The notes under the pieces: model-generated
The model's database searches: none
The model's input: only the letters and a program-made list of their open reading frames with translations
Told to the model about the DNA's origin: nothing
Made by a program: the position numbers and the translations under genes
Assembly (NCBI GenBank): GCA_903875575.1
Contig: CAIQWJ010000005.1
Coordinates: forward strand, 1-64,000
Direction: 5' to 3'
Source: an uncultured Acidobacteriia bacterium
Lineage (GTDB): Bacteria; Acidobacteriota; Terriglobia; Bryobacterales; Bryobacteraceae
Length of the DNA: 64,000 nt
In this document: one piece after another, positions 51,754-59,087 of the stretch
How the letters are laid out: the number at the start of each line of letters is the position of its first letter
Numbering within the stretch: the first letter of the stretch is position 1

Positions 51754-53913
51754 TTACTTACTCTTCGCGGCAATAGCTGAAAATCTCTTGTCAGCAACCA
51801 GTGCCGCCATCTCGGGATTTCGTTTCAACATCTCCAGCGAATACTTCTTCTCCAGCGCCTTGCCGATCCAGCGCAGAGCCTCATCCCTTTGGTGCAACAA
51901 CTCAAAACCTTCGCCCGCGCGGAACAGGACCTGAGGGTTATCAGGCTCCAGCGCCGCCGCCTGCCGCAACAGTGGCAGACTCTTCTCGGGCATATTGAGA
52001 GTAGCGTAGTATGAGCCCAGATTGGAAATCAAGGTGGCGTCCTGCGGACTCCGCTGATGCTCCTGCTCCGCCAGATCGATCGCTTTGCGGTAGTTTTCGA
52101 GCGCGAGGGCGCGATCGCCAGGGATCTTATCGTAAGCGGAGGCGAGGTTCGCCCACGTCAGATAGTTCGATGGATTCAGGGAACCGGCGCGCAGGTATAA
52201 CTTCACGGCCTCCTGATAGTCGCCTTCTTCCACCAGCACCAAACCGAGATTGGCAAAGTAGTTATCGGCGGGGTCGAGTTCAATCGCCTTGTTGTAAGCT
52301 GCTTTAGCTTCCGGAAGCTTGTTCAGGCGACGGTAGGCGATGCCCAGATTATTCCAGGCTTTGGAGTTGTCTTTGGTCAGGTCCACGGCCAACTGGAACT
52401 GCTTGACGGCATCTTCAAGGCGGCCATTCAGACGATAGAAATTACCTAACTGGTTGGGCCAGCGCCAGTCCTGCGGAGCGAGGGTTTCGGCTTGTTGGTA
52501 GGCAGGTTCGACGTCAGCGGTCCTGCCCTGGCGCGCATACAGATCGGCCTGTGCGGCGAAGACTTCGGCGCTGCGGGGCGCGAGGCGGAGCGCGGTATTG
52601 ATCTCATGTTCGGCCGCATCGTTCTTGTTCGTGAGCGTGTAGAGCATGCCGAGAGTGACGTGGACCGACGCCAGATCGTCCGGCTTGCCGGCTTTCTCAC
52701 AGGCTTCCTGTGTGCTGGTCAGAAGCTCCGGGGTGGCCTGCGCGCGGTAGTTAATAAAGTCGGCGCGGCAAAGTCCCGCGTAAGCAAGCTGAGATTTCGG
52801 GTCGGCGGCGATTGCCTGCCGGAAGCCGTCGATCGCCTTATCCAGATTGCCGGGCAGGTAGTACTTATCCAGATACTCCTGCGCCTTCATCGAAGATGCA
52901 GTCCCGGAAGCGCTGCTCGCCGGGTTGGCGAAGGGCAGCAGCTGGCGAACCGGACTGAACCAGGCAGCGGCGGCAAGCACCGCGACCGCGGGGACAGCGA
53001 GGCCCCAGTATGTCCGCTTCTTTTCCGGCGCGGTGGCCGTGCCGGTTACAGAGTGGACGGAACTCGCCGCGCCCAGGCTTTCCGAAAGGGCGAGCAGCAT
53101 CTGGCCCGCGCTTTGGTGGCGCTGCGCAGGGTCCTTATGGATGGCGGTTTCCACGGCGTGGACCAGCTTCTCCGGCAGGTCCGAACGCTGGTCGTAGAGC
53201 GACTTACGCGGGGCCTTTTCGTGCGCCTCGGCGATCTCCTGAAGTGTGGGCGCATCCACCGGGTACTTCGCGGTCAGCAGGTGATAAAGAAGGATGCCGA
53301 GGGCGTAAATGTCGCTTGCCACTGAGGCACCTTTGCCGGTGAACAGTTCCGGCGCCATGTAGGTTGGGGTGCCACCGAGGTGATGCTGGTCGCGGGCTTC
53401 GAGCGAGAGGCCGAAGTCTACCAGCAAGATGCGGCCACCCTCTTCGCGCATGGCGTTGCTCGCCTTGATATCGCGGTGCAGCAGGCCAGCACTGTGGACC
53501 GCGGCGATCGCCTTGCACAGATCGATACCGACATGGGCAGCTTCGCGGGCGCTGAACGGACCTTGTATGGCCAGCAGGGTGGAGAGTGTCTTGCCCTTGA
53601 CGAAATCGCTCCAGAATCCTACGCGGCCTTCGTGGGTATCTACGCCATAGATGGTGACCACGTTGGGGTGGCGGATGCGGGCCAGCAGGCGGGCTTCGCG
53701 GAGGATGGCTTTTTCCTGATCGGCCTGATCCGAGAGACGCGGATAGAGAAGTTTGAGCGCGACTTCGCGCTGGAGCACCGTATCGAAGGCACGGTAGACC
53801 TCGCCGAAACCACCGTGGCCGACCATCTCCAGAAGCTGGAACGGTCCCCAGGATTTCGGCGCTTCCTTGCGGTAGTGAGGGTCGTCTCCGAGGATGGTGA
53901 GGGTTTCATCCAT
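51754..53913 (-). CDS. Membrane Ser/Thr protein kinase with TPR domain
   Basis: 719 residues, first gene of the gasdermin operon. The kinase domain shows the Gly-rich loop GHGGFGEVY (32-40), Lys54, HRDIKASN (146-153), DFG 166-168 and APE 187-189, so it is expected to be active. One membrane helix (302-320) is followed by a C-terminal array of about ten tetratricopeptide repeats (345-700, e.g. AWNNLGIAYRRLNKLPEAKA). TPRs outside or along the membrane may sense a partner. The repeat-protein gene begins 33 bases after its stop. Kinase-led operons of this kind are common in Acidobacteria, but pairing with a gasdermin is not one I know. Confidence 0.9.
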   Translation of the reverse strand: MDETLTILGDDPHYRKEAPKSWGPFQLLEMVGHGGFGEVYRAFDTVLQREVALKLLYPRLSDQADQEKAILREARLLARIRHPNVVTIYGVDTHEGRVGFWSDFVKGKTLSTLLAIQGPFSAREAAHVGIDLCKAIAAVHSAGLLHRDIKASNAMREEGGRILLVDFGLSLEARDQHHLGGTPTYMAPELFTGKGASVASDIYALGILLYHLLTAKYPVDAPTLQEIAEAHEKAPRKSLYDQRSDLPEKLVHAVETAIHKDPAQRHQSAGQMLLALSESLGAASSVHSVTGTATAPEKKRTYWGLAVPAVAVLAAAAWFSPVRQLLPFANPASSASGTASSMKAQEYLDKYYLPGNLDKAIDGFRQAIAADPKSQLAYAGLCRADFINYRAQATPELLTSTQEACEKAGKPDDLASVHVTLGMLYTLTNKNDAAEHEINTALRLAPRSAEVFAAQADLYARQGRTADVEPAYQQAETLAPQDWRWPNQLGNFYRLNGRLEDAVKQFQLAVDLTKDNSKAWNNLGIAYRRLNKLPEAKAAYNKAIELDPADNYFANLGLVLVEEGDYQEAVKLYLRAGSLNPSNYLTWANLASAYDKIPGDRALALENYRKAIDLAEQEHQRSPQDATLISNLGSYYATLNMPEKSLPLLRQAAALEPDNPQVLFRAGEGFELLHQRDEALRWIGKALEKKYSLEMLKRNPEMAALVADKRFSAIAAKSK

Positions 53914-53979
53914 TGTCAGTACGCTCTATACCGCCGCGAGGAGTGTGCGGCGCGAACAGGGTGCGCAGCCCTCCAGGTT

Positions 53980-54000
53980 CGCTCCCTTGCGGTCGCGGCT
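53980..54000 (+). repeat. Dispersed 21-bp repeat, copy 2
   Basis: Same 21-base core as at 51413-51433. It lies in the leader region upstream of the kinase gene, 61 bases from copy 3 and in the same orientation. Confidence 0.8.
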
Positions 54001-54061
54001 CTCCATTTTCGGCGGAGGTGCGGGGATTGTGTAACCCGAGGAGCGTGCAACCACTGAGGAA

Positions 54062-54082
54062 CGCTCCCTTGCGGTCGCGGCT
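54062..54082 (+). repeat. Dispersed 21-bp repeat, copy 3
   Basis: Third identical 21-base core, also in the region between truB and the kinase gene. All three copies sit in gaps between genes, never in a coding region. Confidence 0.8.
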
Positions 54083-54129
54083 TTCAATTCCCGCTGATTC
54101 ACCAGTTTCACGTCGCATGCCGAACTCCG

Positions 54130-54152
54130 GACACTATAGCTATTCACTATAA
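54130..54152 (-). promoter_or_regulatory. Possible promoter/operator of the kinase-gasdermin operon
   Basis: On the minus strand TATAGTG occurs twice, 14 bases apart (54146-54152 and 54132-54138), in an AT-rich patch overlapping the truB stop codon and 217 or more bases before the kinase start. Each copy resembles a -10 hexamer (TATAGT), and the direct repetition may be an operator. No good -35 was found. Confidence 0.35.
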
Positions 54153-55064
54153 GCTAAAAACCACTACGGGGTGATAAACATGGGGCAAAGCGATGCGGCC
54201 AATGGCGACCAGGTGGCCGTCCGGACCGATCGCTTTCACGAATTCAGCCCAGGGATTCGCCCGGAAGGCGGAGACGCTGAAATCGCGGCCCTGGCGGACC
54301 TGGCGGACCGTGACGTCGTCGAGGAAGGCCGGGGGGAACTGGGGGAGCAGTTCGGCCATGGGGAGCAGGGCTTCGTGGAGGCGGTTGGCCGCGCGGAGGT
54401 CCTGGAGTTCTTCGATGGTTCGTGCCTGGGCCAGCGTGAAGGAGCCGGACATGGTGCGAAGCAGTTCCTCCACGTGTGCGCCGCAGCCGAGCGCGGCACC
54501 CAGTTCGTGGGCAATGGAGCGGATGTAGGTGCCGGCCGAGCAGCGAACGCGCAGACGGGCGCGGTCGCCATCGACGCTGAGCAGGGTCAATTCGTAGATG
54601 GAGACGGGGACCGGCGAGAGGTTGACCTCAATGTTCTTCCGCACCAGTTTGTAGGCCGGCACGCCGTTGATCTTCTTGGCTGAGACTGGCGGCGGTTGCT
54701 GCGAGATATCGCCACGCATGGGGACGAGGCAGGCTTCGAGTTGATCGGCGTTGAGGCTGACTTCGGTGACCGGGGTGGTCGGTTCGCCTTCGCGGTCCCA
54801 TGTGGTGGTGGCGAAGCCGAAGCGGACAACCGCTTCGTAGGCTTTCTCCGATTTATCGAAATAGCGGGCGAGGCGCGTGGCCTGACCCACCATGACGGGG
54901 AGGACGCCGGTGGCGATCGGATCGAGCGTGCCAAGGTGGCCGACGCTGCGGGTGCCGCAGATGCCGCGCATTTTCGCGACCACATCGTGCGAGGTCCAGC
55001 CGGTCGGCTTGTTCACGACGATGACGCCGTCCGGGCTTGTGTAGTTCAACTGGGGTTCCGGCAC
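54147..55064 (-). CDS. truB: tRNA pseudouridine-55 synthase TruB
   Basis: Makes pseudouridine 55 in the T-loop of tRNAs. GVIVVNKPTGWTSHDVVAKM and VGHLGTLDPIATGVLP contain the catalytic Asp region, and RVRCSAGTYIRSIAHELGAA is the second conserved block. It has 305 residues with a C-terminal PUA-like end. It overlaps the upstream peptidase gene by one base. In many bacteria it follows rbfA; that context is absent here. Confidence 0.96.
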   Translation of the reverse strand: MPEPQLNYTSPDGVIVVNKPTGWTSHDVVAKMRGICGTRSVGHLGTLDPIATGVLPVMVGQATRLARYFDKSEKAYEAVVRFGFATTTWDREGEPTTPVTEVSLNADQLEACLVPMRGDISQQPPPVSAKKINGVPAYKLVRKNIEVNLSPVPVSIYELTLLSVDGDRARLRVRCSAGTYIRSIAHELGAALGCGAHVEELLRTMSGSFTLAQARTIEELQDLRAANRLHEALLPMAELLPQFPPAFLDDVTVRQVRQGRDFSVSAFRANPWAEFVKAIGPDGHLVAIGRIALPHVYHPVVVFSL

Positions 55065-55930
55065 TACTTTTCCGATTCCAGGGTGGGGATGACGCGCATC
55101 AGCACGTTGCCGATGACTTCGAAGCTGTGGGCACTGAGTTTATCCATGGTGTCTTGTGGGGTGTGCCAGTAAGCGTTGTTGGGGCCGTAGTTGAAGTCGA
55201 TCAGATCGAGCGAACGGACGCCGGCTTCGAGGAACGGCAGATGATCGTCTTCAATGGCGCTGGGCTGTTTGTCGAAAAAAGCGGAGTAGCCGATGACGGC
55301 GGCGGCGTCCCAGACGATTTTGCGGAGGCTGGCGACGGAGTTCATTTCGTAAACGATGTCGAGATTTTTGTCGCCGGTCATATCGACATTGATGAGGGCT
55401 TTGATGTGGGCGTTGGTGCCGTCCGCGGTCCATTTGCGGGCGAGGTGGCGGCTACCGTAGACGCTGTCTGTCGCGGTCCAGTCGCGAACAGCTTCTTCGC
55501 CATCGAAGAAGACGAGATAGACGTCGTCCGTGCGGGGCGCGCCTTTGAGGGCGGCGGCCATTTCGAGAAGGATGCCGGTGGAGGAGCCGCCGTCATTGGC
55601 ACCGACGAAGTTGGGCAACTTCTTGGTATCGAAGTGACCGGTGATGGCGATGGCGCGGCCGGATTTACCGGGAAATCTGGCGATGATGTTTTCCATGGCG
55701 ACGGGGCCATCGGGAGTCTGGGCGGTGAAGGTGTCGCTGGTGACCTGGCAGGCGCAGGTGGCGAGCTGGGCGTGGATGTACGCGCGCAGTTTCGTGTTGG
55801 CTGGACTGCCTGAGGGGCGGGGGCCGAAGGCTACGGATTTCGCGGTGAAATCGAGCGCGGCTGGGCCGGAGAATGGCGCGGCTGGACAGAGTGCGGCTAT
55901 GACCAGGAGATAGATGGGGAGACGGTGCAT
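55064..55930 (-). CDS. Secreted M28 family zinc peptidase
   Basis: 288 residues with a signal peptide (MHRLPIYLLVIAALCPAAPF). The zinc ligands follow the M28 order: His in AIAITGHFDTKKL, Asp in VGANDGGSSTG, Glu pair in VFFDGEEAV and a later Asp and His (IDFNYGPNNAYWHTPQDTMD). The sequence is close to glutaminyl-cyclase/aminopeptidase-type members, so it may be an aminopeptidase or a glutaminyl cyclase. It overlaps truB by one base. Confidence 0.9.
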   Translation of the reverse strand: MHRLPIYLLVIAALCPAAPFSGPAALDFTAKSVAFGPRPSGSPANTKLRAYIHAQLATCACQVTSDTFTAQTPDGPVAMENIIARFPGKSGRAIAITGHFDTKKLPNFVGANDGGSSTGILLEMAAALKGAPRTDDVYLVFFDGEEAVRDWTATDSVYGSRHLARKWTADGTNAHIKALINVDMTGDKNLDIVYEMNSVASLRKIVWDAAAVIGYSAFFDKQPSAIEDDHLPFLEAGVRSLDLIDFNYGPNNAYWHTPQDTMDKLSAHSFEVIGNVLMRVIPTLESEK

Positions 55931-55994
55931 GTTCTTTAGTTAGGGTAACGCCGAACCTTTCACACAGCGACCACAGAGAGCACAGAGAAGACAT

Positions 55995-56116
55995 TTTTGC
56001 AAAACGAAGCCGTTTCGGGGCCGGGTCACGCCGCCTGTTGGAGCGGGGGTGCGGTTTCGGGGGTTTTGCAAAACGAAGCCGATTCGGGCTGCGCGGGTGT
56101 TTTGCAAAACGAAGCC
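55995..56116 (+). repeat. Three copies of a TTTTGCAAAACG-containing repeat
   Basis: TTTTGCAAAACGAAGCC occurs at 55995-56011, 56064-56080 and 56100-56116; the last two start exactly 36 bases apart. The core TTTTGCAAAA is a palindrome. The copies run into the 3' end of the gene at 56026-56631, where they encode repeated SFCKTP-like peptides. Similar FCKT-encoding repeats recur in acidobacterial and planctomycete genomes (recollection, not checked). An adjoining CACAGAG-rich stretch (55968-55990) looks similarly repetitive. Confidence 0.75.
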
Positions 56117-56631
56117 AATTTTTGCCGATCGGCGATGGTTTTGCGGATGCGGGCTGTGTCGGCGAGAACCGGGGCGGCGGTGGGAGTTTCCAGGTGTTCT
56201 TCGCGGGAGAGGCGTTCGGTCTGGAGTTTGCGGAGTTCGGCGTTGCATTTGTGGAGAGTGCGAAGAGAGAGGCTGCGGCCGCGGTCGGCGGAGCGCTGGA
56301 GTTTTTCGAAGTCGTCGCATAAGAGAGGTTCGCCGGCGAAGTTGGCGAGTGCTTCCTCGGCGAGGCTGCAACGGCGGAGCCGCCATGTGGCACGGCGGAT
56401 TTCGGCAACGAGAGTATTTTCGAGGATGCCGACGGGGGCGTGTTCGCGTTCGAGCGAGGTGATGAGTTCGTCGTAGATAGGTTGTTCGCCGGGGAGGATG
56501 AAGTCGGCGGTGGTGAAGAGGCCGTATTTGATGGCGTTTTTGGATGAGGTGGCGCGGCCTGCTTCGGAGGTGGGTCCGGTGGAGGACTGGGCGTTGATGG
56601 CGTTGGCGGTTTGCTGTGCTGAAGTGCTCAT
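56026..56631 (-). CDS. Conserved hypothetical protein of the NAINAQSSTGP type
   Basis: 201 residues beginning MSTSAQQTANAINAQSSTGP, then a Ser/Lys-rich switch to NAIKYGLF. This N-terminal signature is common to a multi-copy Solibacter-type family of unknown function. The middle is helical and charged (RRATWRLRRCSLAEEALANF). The C-terminal ~35 residues come from the repeats described at 55995-56116 (ASFCKTPAQPESASFCKTPE), suggesting that repeat insertion extended or replaced the original end. Confidence 0.65.
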   Translation of the reverse strand: MSTSAQQTANAINAQSSTGPTSEAGRATSSKNAIKYGLFTTADFILPGEQPIYDELITSLEREHAPVGILENTLVAEIRRATWRLRRCSLAEEALANFAGEPLLCDDFEKLQRSADRGRSLSLRTLHKCNAELRKLQTERLSREEHLETPTAAPVLADTARIRKTIADRQKLASFCKTPAQPESASFCKTPETAPPLQQAA

Positions 56632-56792
56632 TTTGGTAGATCCTTTCGGGGGAGCGGAATTGGGCTCCCTGGTGAAAGAAATAACATGCGGGGGGTGGGG
56701 GATTGGGTCGCGAGTTTTGTTAAGTATATGAAAAATATGGCGAAAATAAATTTTGGTTCGTTGTCACTGATTTTTGCTGGTAGACTCAGGGC

Positions 56793-57095
56793 ATGGACGG
56801 GAAGCTCAGCGACGTTCTGGAAACCCTGCGTGGACATGAGGCGGAATTGCGTCGTTTTGGCGTTTGCCATGCCGCTGTGTTTGGCTCTGTAGCGCGGGGA
56901 GAGGCGCGGGCGGATAGCGATATTGACGTTCTTATCGATCTGGATCGCGAGCGTCCGATGGGAGTTTTTGAGTACGCGCGTTTGAAGCTCACGATTGGCG
57001 AGATGTTGGGTGGCGCGGCGGACGTGGTGAATCGGAAGACGCTGAAGCCGTTGTTGCGCGATGGCATTCTTCGCGATGCGGTCGATGTCTTCTAA
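56793..57095 (+). CDS. mntA: MNT-type nucleotidyltransferase antitoxin (MntA-like)
   Basis: 100-residue minimal nucleotidyltransferase. AAVFGSVARGEARADSDIDV carries the GSxxxG...DxD catalytic pattern of the DNA-polymerase-beta fold. In MntA-HepT modules this enzyme neutralises the toxin by adenylylating it on a Tyr. The next gene encodes a HepT-like protein overlapping by 11 bases, which supports that pairing. The region just upstream is AT-rich and probably holds the promoter. Confidence 0.88.
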   Translation: MDGKLSDVLETLRGHEAELRRFGVCHAAVFGSVARGEARADSDIDVLIDLDRERPMGVFEYARLKLTIGEMLGGAADVVNRKTLKPLLRDGILRDAVDVF

Positions 57096-57435
57096 GAATC
57101 CCAGACAGCGGCTTCGTGACATTGTGGACAATGTGGATGCGATCCGGGCATTCATGGCGGGGATGGACCGCGACGATTTTGCGGCAGATCAGAAGACGAT
57201 CTACGCGGTGGTGCGGGCGCTCGAGATCGTGTCAGAAGCCACGCGGAGAATTCCTGCGGAGATGAGAGACCGTCATCCGGGTATCGACTGGATTGCTGTC
57301 GCTGCTGCGGGGAATGTGTATCGGCATGAGTATGAGGGCGTGGATGCGGATCTGATTTGGCACACGGCAAAGTTTGGGTTAGAGGCCTTGCGAGATGCGG
57401 CGGTGGATGAGTTGGAGGGCGGGGATCCGAAGTGA
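57085..57435 (+). CDS. hepT: HepT-like toxin (DUF86)
   Basis: The start ATG 57085 (MSSKNPRQRL) overlaps the antitoxin's end. The all-helical fold contains QKTIYAVVRALEIVSEATRR and the active-site region AAAGNVYRHEYEGVDADLIW. In classical HepT the motif reads R-N-x-x-x-H-x-Y; here the Arg is Gly (GNVYRHEY), with an Arg just before the His, a form shared by one DUF86 subgroup. Family members are RNases or, when adenylylated on the Tyr, silenced. Whether this variant is toxic cannot be told. Confidence 0.85.
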   Translation: MSSKNPRQRLRDIVDNVDAIRAFMAGMDRDDFAADQKTIYAVVRALEIVSEATRRIPAEMRDRHPGIDWIAVAAAGNVYRHEYEGVDADLIWHTAKFGLEALRDAAVDELEGGDPK

Positions 57436-57761
57436 GAACCCGGAACATGACGGCGAAAGGACCAGGCGCATATCGGCCCACGAGGCTGATCAACGTCAGC
57501 GCAGAATCTATGTTCAGCAAGCCGGTGGGTAAGACTCAGAAGGCGGTATTGGCCCGGATCGAGAAGCGGCAGGCTGCCGGAGACGATTCCGGGATCGACT
57601 ATTCGGGTATTCCAGCTCTGACAGACGCGCAATTGGCGGAATTCAACGGCGAGCTTAGCCGCCGGCTTGCGGCTCTCGATCGCGGCGAGACGGTCGACCC
57701 GGTCGAATCGCGCGCGCGGCTACAGCGAAATTCCACCGAGCGCCGGAAACCGCGGGCTTGA
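57432..57761 (+). CDS. Antitoxin-like small protein (ParD-like tail)
   Basis: 109 residues from GTG 57432, which overlaps the hepT stop (GTGA), or 104 from ATG 57447. The C-terminal half (LAEFNGELSRRLAALDRGET, then VDPVESRARLQRNSTERRKP) has the charged helical look of ParD-type antitoxin tails. Its stop overlaps (TTGA) the start of a ParE relic, supporting an antitoxin role. No ribbon-helix-helix was clear in the N-terminal half, so the call is tentative. Confidence 0.5.
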   Translation: MRTRNMTAKGPGAYRPTRLINVSAESMFSKPVGKTQKAVLARIEKRQAAGDDSGIDYSGIPALTDAQLAEFNGELSRRLAALDRGETVDPVESRARLQRNSTERRKPRA

Positions 57762-57856
57762 GCGGCTGCGTCCTCAACGTCGATGCGGACTTCGATCTGG
57801 ACGAAGACCATCCTATCGAAATTGTTGCGGTGACGCAGGGTTACCTGGCGGCTTCG
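57758..57856 (+). pseudogene. Internally deleted ParE-type toxin
   Basis: From TTG 57758 the frame reads (M)SGCVLNVDADFDLDE, like the start of ParE (LSGFVL-x-DAD-x-DLDE), and then jumps directly to HPIEIVAVTQGYL, like the ParE C-terminal strand (PIEIVAVLHG). The central ~60 residues of a ~95-residue toxin are missing without loss of frame, and the original end is also gone. Non-functional as a toxin. Confidence 0.6.
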
Positions 57857-58281
57857 GAGCGGGCATTGGCTATCACTTTCTCAACCTCAGCTTCGTCCGC
57901 TCCGGCTGCTCGTTGAGCGATGATTTTGATGGCAGCATTTATGACGGCGCGGATATTTTCCAGGTAAAAGCGGTCCATCGCTACGGCGACCTCTGCGGGA
58001 CTCATGCCACTTGGGAAAAGTTCCTTCAGTAGCGGAGTCCCATCTCGCCCCGCTCGTTCAAAGATCAGACCCGCTGCGTCATGGCTGCCGGGCGCATAAC
58101 CCAGCACAAAGAGTTCCTTCATCACCTTGGTCCGGGCATTCCAGAAGCGGCCGTTGAGAAGACCATGGGGTGTTCCCCATTCCGGCTGAGTTCCGTCTTT
58201 GATCGGAACAACTTGGGCGAACGCCCCAACCGAGAGCACGACACAAAGTAGAACTGGTTTCAGAGCAACCCAGTTACCCAA
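57841..58281 (-). CDS. Exported hypothetical protein
   Basis: 146 residues with a signal peptide (ALKPVLLCVVLSVGAFAQ). The mature part contains WGTPHGLLNGRFWNART and AMDRFYLENIRAVINAAIKI, with an Ala/Glu-rich end. Family and function not recognised; the layout resembles small exported proteins common in this group. It converges on the ParE relic. Confidence 0.6.
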   Translation of the reverse strand: MGNWVALKPVLLCVVLSVGAFAQVVPIKDGTQPEWGTPHGLLNGRFWNARTKVMKELFVLGYAPGSHDAAGLIFERAGRDGTPLLKELFPSGMSPAEVAVAMDRFYLENIRAVINAAIKIIAQRAAGADEAEVEKVIANARSEAAR

Positions 58282-58368
58282 GTACGGAAATACGCAAGTC
58301 TCCGTAATGGTAGAGCCTGACGATCATATCTCTCTCAACGGCATCGCCACGCTACGCCCGCCAAACGG

Positions 58369-58686
58369 ATGAAGTCGTATTCGACAGTTCTGGCAGGATA
58401 TCCAAAGCTTCACGAACATATTCGACAATTTCCCGAGCTATACACCGGAGAATATGGCTGGCAAACCGGCAAGTTATTTGAGGACGGAGGCAAGCGGGCC
58501 AAGACCCAGTTATTGGACCATCTGCGCACCCTCGGCCCTATCGCGGAGCACGGCGCGCAGCAATTGCTCGTGCATCTGTTTCCGCAACTCGGGGACCTGC
58601 TCAGGAAAGATAAGTACGGCGGATTCAATCGGGAACGGGCACGAGGCGAACAACGCGTCTCGCTTCACGAATACCTCAAGCGTTAC
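58369..58686 (+). pseudogene. C-terminal fragment resembling a KAP-type P-loop NTPase
   Basis: An open frame from 58369 runs to 58761, but only its first ~105 residues look like protein of one family: FPELYTGEYGWQTGKLFEDG, LLVHLFPQLGDLLRK, then QRVSLHEYLKRY. This pattern resembles the tail of KAP-family NTPases (LFP-x-x-x-x-L ... RYF). No Walker motifs are present upstream, so it would be a remnant. The last 25 residues overlap the DUF433 relic on the other strand. Confidence 0.35.
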
Positions 58687-58899
58687 ACCCGTTCGCTGTG
58701 CAGTAAGTCGCCCGCGTATTGCAGACAAGCCAGGATGTCCTTCTCGGTCAGATGCGGGTAATTCTCAAGGATCTTCGCATGACTCCAGGCGCGAAGACAG
58801 AAGGTCCACGATGAATTCCACGAAGATTCGGGTACCCGCAATCACGGGCTTGCCCACGAGAATCTTCGGTTCGATTGCGATTCTGTCTCTCAGTTCCAC
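58683..58899 (-). pseudogene. Frameshifted DUF433 antitoxin-like gene
   Basis: From GTG 58899 the minus strand reads VELRDRIAIEPKILVGKPVI, AGTRIFVEFIVDLLSSR. After a one-base shift near 58788 it continues WSHAKILENYPHLTEKDI and LACLQYAGDLLHSERV stop. The joined ~72 residues are a complete DUF433 protein (GKPVI-x-GTRI and ILENYPHLT signatures). DUF433 proteins act as antitoxins beside DUF5615-type PIN toxins; no such partner is present. A sequencing error could mimic the shift. Confidence 0.85.
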
Positions 58900-59014
58900 G
58901 TCTCTATGATCCACCAAAACACTGCACTCGTGGAGCCGTGCGATGCCTGGCGCGCTTACGATTTGGGCGTACAGAGCGAATTGCTCTTTCGGTGACAGAT
59001 TTCTCTGCGTACCT

Positions 59015-59037
59015 GGAAAAAGCGCAGGCCAAAGGCC
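59015..59037 (+). repeat. Direct repeat left of the DinB-like gene
   Basis: A 23-bp sequence beginning GGAAAAAGCGCAGGCC, matched with one mismatch at 59659-59681. Its 3' part also forms the 7-bp hairpin GCAGGCC-AAA-GGCCTGC (59024-59040), which may terminate transcription of the DinB-like gene. Confidence 0.75.
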
Positions 59038-59087
59038 TGCTCTACACAGAAAGCGCGTCGAATGCCGACGCGGGACACCTGACTGGT

